Shown here piece after piece: positions 29,315 to 31,400 of a stretch of DNA of 31,400 nt; the stretch's first letter is position 1, and every line of letters starts with the position of its first letter. Made by a program: the position numbers and the translations under genes. The notes below the pieces were generated by a model. It made no database searches. It saw nothing but the letters and a program-made list of their open reading frames with translations, and had not been told where the DNA came from. The DNA lies in the IMG/VR virus record IMGVR_UViG_3300021091_000264, positions 1 through 31,400 of that record; one strand, 5' to 3'. The stretch is from a virus.

Positions 29315-29947
29315 ATGACAAATGGTTGTGTTGGGTGGAATACTAGAATTCCTGACGAATTAGTAACTAGAATTATAGAAAGTGCAGAGCATCATGTTCA
29401 TACTGAGCATGATGCTACAGTTGTTTTGACAAAAGAAGATTTTAACTCCAAATCTAAACCACAAGTAAGATCAGCAAAATCTTTATGGATACCAACAAAT
29501 GAATGGGTAGCACCATACATATGGTATTATGTTTTACTTGCAAATAGATCAAATTATAGATTTGATATCACTGCATTTGATAATGAACGAGTTCAACTTG
29601 TTACATATAATGTTGGTGATCATTATATTTGGCATTGGGATCACAACTCACAAATGAATTCTTCACCAGAGACAATCTATTGCTCTGCAGGATATAATCT
29701 CCAAAAAGAATTAATAGCAGATATGGAATTCTCAAGAAAGTTATCTTTCTCTTTGCAATTAACTGATGACACTCAGTATACTGGTGGGGATCTTGAATTT
29801 CGTGAATACAATAATACATATACTGCTCCCAGAGAAAAAGGAAGTTTGGTTATATTTGATAGCAGAATAGAACATCGTGTTACTCAAGTTAAATCAGGCA
29901 CTAGAAAATCATTAGTTGGATGGGTGATAGGTCCGAGATGGAGGTAA
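29315..29947 (+). CDS. 2OG-Fe(II) oxygenase, PKHD-type hydroxylase-like, 210 aa
   Basis: Clear prolyl-hydroxylase-like signature: His107-x-Asp109 in YIWHWDHNSQ, the T-G-G-D-L-E-F strand at about 165, His187 in S-R-I-E-H-R-V, and Arg197 in G-T-R-K-S-L-V-G-W for 2-oxoglutarate. The N-terminal 60 residues carry His-rich H-H-V-H-T-E-H-D. It is closest in motif layout to the 20013 protein. It sits within an early-type operon behind a strong promoter, unlike the three oxygenases of the fibre cluster, so its timing and target may differ. It overlaps the next gene by 10 nt. Confidence 0.87.
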   Translation: MTNGCVGWNTRIPDELVTRIIESAEHHVHTEHDATVVLTKEDFNSKSKPQVRSAKSLWIPTNEWVAPYIWYYVLLANRSNYRFDITAFDNERVQLVTYNVGDHYIWHWDHNSQMNSSPETIYCSAGYNLQKELIADMEFSRKLSFSLQLTDDTQYTGGDLEFREYNNTYTAPREKGSLVIFDSRIEHRVTQVKSGTRKSLVGWVIGPRWR

Positions 29948-30102
29948 AAATTATTTTAGGTGAAGACCTACAAGAGGATTATTTGTCATGGATTGCCGTA
30001 AAGGAGAGCTTAGATATTGATAGATCCATCAATTCTTTTCTACATTATATTCATTACTATGGTACATTTAAAAATTCTAAAATTCCAAAAGATGACGAAT
30101 AA
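29938..30102 (+). CDS. hypothetical protein, 54 aa
   Basis: Starts at ATG 29938 inside the end of the oxygenase gene; an upstream ATG at 29920 in the same frame is less likely. Begins MEVKIILGEDLQEDYLSWIA; a strand then helix, followed by aromatic F-L-H-Y-I-H-Y-Y-G-T. Its stop overlaps the next ATG by 1 nt (TAATG). No family is recognised. Confidence 0.62.
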   Translation: MEVKIILGEDLQEDYLSWIAVKESLDIDRSINSFLHYIHYYGTFKNSKIPKDDE

Positions 30103-30269
30103 TGGAAAACAACAAATTAACATATGCAAGATTAGTAGGAGATATTGAAAGCATCATGTCTGTACTTGAAGGTATGGATGAATATGAAGATGCTGATATT
30201 TTATCAATTTTGCGGGACAAATATTTAAACATCTATCTTTCGATGACCAGCAAACTTTATGACAGTTAG
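30102..30269 (+). CDS. hypothetical protein, 55 aa, helical
   Basis: Starts MENNKLTYARLVGDIESIMS and ends with T-S-K-L-Y-D-S. Mostly helical, acidic in the middle (E-G-M-D-E-Y-E-D-A-D). The ATG shares one base with the previous stop. It appears to end the operon that starts at 28647, since a new promoter follows 19 nt later. No family is recognised. Confidence 0.62.
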   Translation: MENNKLTYARLVGDIESIMSVLEGMDEYEDADILSILRDKYLNIYLSMTSKLYDS

Positions 30270-30287
30270 GATACTGTCACACATGAG

Positions 30288-30316
30288 TTGCATTGTCGCA
30301 TATTCTATGCTATATT
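30288..30316 (+). promoter_or_regulatory. sigma70-like promoter, TTGCAT-17-TATATT
   Basis: -35 TTGCAT (4/6) at 30288-30293, 17-nt spacer, -10 TATATT (5/6) at 30311-30316. It lies in the 70-nt gap ahead of a five-gene coupled set; the leader to ATG 30340 would be about 17 nt. Confidence 0.5.
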
Positions 30317-30339
30317 AGATTGGTAATGAGAATTTTGTC

Positions 30340-30480
30340 ATGACCTACGTCGTTAAACTCTATGTTGGTGGTAAAGTATTTGAAGAAGAAGTGCAGGCAA
30401 CTAATCCACAGGATGCACGAGAAACTGCACTTGCTCGTAATCCCAAAGCAAAGGTAGTAGGAGTAAATGTTAGACTATGA
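30340..30480 (+). CDS. hypothetical protein, 46 aa
   Basis: Begins MTYVVKLYVGGKVFEEEVQA and ends K-V-V-G-V-N-V-R-L. The pattern of strand, strand, helix (N-P-Q-D-A-R-E-T-A-L-A-R-N-P) and strand suggests a tiny beta-beta-alpha-beta fold. First gene of the last operon in the window, with the stop overlapping the next ATG. No known function. Confidence 0.68.
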   Translation: MTYVVKLYVGGKVFEEEVQATNPQDARETALARNPKAKVVGVNVRL

Positions 30481-30743
30481 CTAAATTGATATATGAATCT
30501 CCAGATAGAGGTAAAACTGTTCGCGAACGTCAATTTCACACACCTATGAAACAAGTAAAATCGCATTGGTACTATTATTTTTGGGGACTGATGGCACTTG
30601 CTGTTGTTGGCGGTCAAATTTATGTTGGCACTGGTTACCGTAAGATGGCAGCAGCATATGATAATACACAAATTGTTGTTACATGTTCCGTACCAAATGA
30701 AACATCAGTTCATCGTATAAATCCAGTTGGAGCATTTGAGTGA
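30477..30743 (+). CDS. single-pass membrane protein, 88 aa
   Basis: Basic N-terminus (M-T-K-L-I-Y-E-S-P-D-R-G-K-T-V-R-E-R), then one membrane helix at about 31-52 (Y-Y-Y-F-W-G-L-M-A-L-A-V-V-G-G-Q-I-Y) and a polar tail. The positive N-terminal side suggests the N-terminus stays in the cytoplasm. It is coupled at both ends by overlaps (ATGA and TGATG). No family is recognised. Confidence 0.7.
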   Translation: MTKLIYESPDRGKTVRERQFHTPMKQVKSHWYYYFWGLMALAVVGGQIYVGTGYRKMAAAYDNTQIVVTCSVPNETSVHRINPVGAFE

Positions 30744-30895
30744 TGGACTGTAAGGAAGAAGAAGATGGATCATTTACTATTACATGGAATCCAGATGATC
30801 CAGTAGAATCAATTTTTAATGATTGGACAGAGCAAGATTTTATTGATGTAATCATGGCAAAATGTAAAGAAGTTTTAGGGGAAGAAAATGTCTAG
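30743..30895 (+). CDS. very acidic small protein, 50 aa
   Basis: Starts MDCKEEEDGSFTITWNPDDP. The sequence has a strand S-F-T-I-T-W-N-P-D-D-P and a helix W-T-E-Q-D-F-I-D-V-I-M. About 17 acidic against 3 basic residues. Two Cys. The ATG overlaps the previous stop by one base and its end overlaps the next gene by 8 nt. Function unknown. Confidence 0.66.
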   Translation: MDCKEEEDGSFTITWNPDDPVESIFNDWTEQDFIDVIMAKCKEVLGEENV

Positions 30896-31103
30896 AGCTC
30901 AAACACTCATGGATCAAATTTGGCATGAGAGAGATGCTTGGGCAGATACTGAAGAAAAACTCGTTGCCGCTATTATTCGCAAAACCATAGATCACGTTCG
31001 CACACTCACTGCTGCAAAACTCGGCAATTTATCTGTTATAGATAAAAATGATTTGATTGCTCTTTCAAAGGAAATAGAGGAACTCCGCAATGCAACTAAT
31101 TAG
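30888..31103 (+). CDS. hypothetical protein, 71 aa, helical
   Basis: Begins MSRAQTLMDQIWHERDAWAD, preceded by GGGGAAGAAA. Almost all helix: T-E-E-K-L-V-A-A-I-I-R-K-T-I-D-H-V-R and a C-terminal L-S-K-E-I-E-E-L. A two-helix hairpin or short coiled coil is likely. It overlaps both neighbours (8 and 14 nt). No family is recognised. Confidence 0.7.
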   Translation: MSRAQTLMDQIWHERDAWADTEEKLVAAIIRKTIDHVRTLTAAKLGNLSVIDKNDLIALSKEIEELRNATN

Positions 31104-31395
31104 GTTCAAAAAACGTGATGATTTTGGTAAGGAAATTTACTTTCAAATCATAAACTTTGGCAGACATTGGCCTAGACCATTCAAGCGTCGTTCTGTGCTA
31201 CAGGTATCTGTATCTTGGAATGATGATCCTGGTTGGCCTTACATTCAAATTACTAGTGGGAATAGCGGACTGCTCGGTATTCTCATTTGGGTTTATAAGT
31301 TTGGATTTGATCTAGACTTCATAAGTAGGACTTGGAATTTTGATTATTTGCAAGAAGTAGATGAAAAAGAACACGACTACACTAAACTGGATTGA
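31090..31395 (+). CDS. hypothetical protein, 101 aa
   Basis: Starts MQLIRFKKRDDFGKEIYFQI. Strand-rich with many aromatics (W-P-R-P-F-K-R-R-S-V-L-Q-V-S-V-S-W-N-D-D-P-G-W-P-Y-I-Q split by Gly turns). A basic first half and acidic tail (E-V-D-E-K-E-H-D). Its start overlaps the previous gene by 14 nt with GAGGAACT as ribosome binding site. It ends 5 nt before the window edge. No family is recognised. Confidence 0.72.
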   Translation: MQLIRFKKRDDFGKEIYFQIINFGRHWPRPFKRRSVLQVSVSWNDDPGWPYIQITSGNSGLLGILIWVYKFGFDLDFISRTWNFDYLQEVDEKEHDYTKLD

Positions 31396-31400
31396 GTATT

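Noticed and set aside
1-31400. CRISPR arrays, insertion sequences, integrase or attachment site
   Set aside because: No regularly spaced direct repeats, transposase or integrase motifs were seen. A tRNA cluster alone is not evidence for an attachment site in a lytic T4-like phage.

Overview
The window looks like part of a T4-like (myovirus) cyanophage genome, most likely one infecting marine Synechococcus or Prochlorococcus. The reasons are: a CpeT-family phycobiliprotein lyase gene; a tRNA cluster; a perfect T4-type late promoter (TATAAATA) in front of an 11 kb structural gene; several tail-collar-domain fibre genes; several 2OG-Fe(II) oxygenases; a D12-class Dam methylase; and long runs of small, overlapping, AT-rich genes. 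All convincing genes lie on the + strand. Phage species and host are inferred, not proven.

Layout. (1) 1-1719: tRNA cluster with the 3' end of one tRNA, then tRNA-Leu(UAA), tRNA-Thr(UGU), tRNA-Leu(UAG) and tRNA-Asn(GUU). Among them are a small unknown gene, cpeT, two 56-aa genes, and a ~195-nt gap (1006-1200) that folds on paper into a closed multi-helix RNA. (2) 1730-18378: late structural block. It holds a 3706-aa fibre-like protein with four Cys-pair repeats and a PEBP/YbhB-like domain near its C-terminus, followed by three tail-collar proteins (422, 288 and 1111 aa). The last of these has a glycine-rich adhesin-like head and four Ig-like repeats. (3) 18412-22377: genes packed behind the fibres: three 2OG-Fe(II) oxygenases, a protein with a tail-assembly-chaperone-like core, and two unknown proteins. 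(4) 22387-24609: a sigma70-like promoter, three small genes, a strong terminator and an SF2 helicase. (5) 24682-26240: another 2OG oxygenase, a DUF2892-like membrane protein and Dam. (6) 26287-31395: about twenty mostly tiny, tightly coupled genes of unknown function, with a fifth 2OG oxygenase in the middle and several host-type promoters.

How it fits together. The tRNAs probably adapt translation to the phage's AT-rich codons. The late promoter drives a fibre/adhesin set that should set host range, and the following oxygenases and chaperone-like protein are placed to modify or assemble those fibres (inference from position only). The right-hand part has sigma70-like promoters and small proteins, as expected of early host-takeover genes. 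The most interesting items are the structured RNA among the tRNAs, the PEBP-like domain inside the giant fibre, the five different 2OG oxygenases, and the cpeT/tRNA-Thr overlap.
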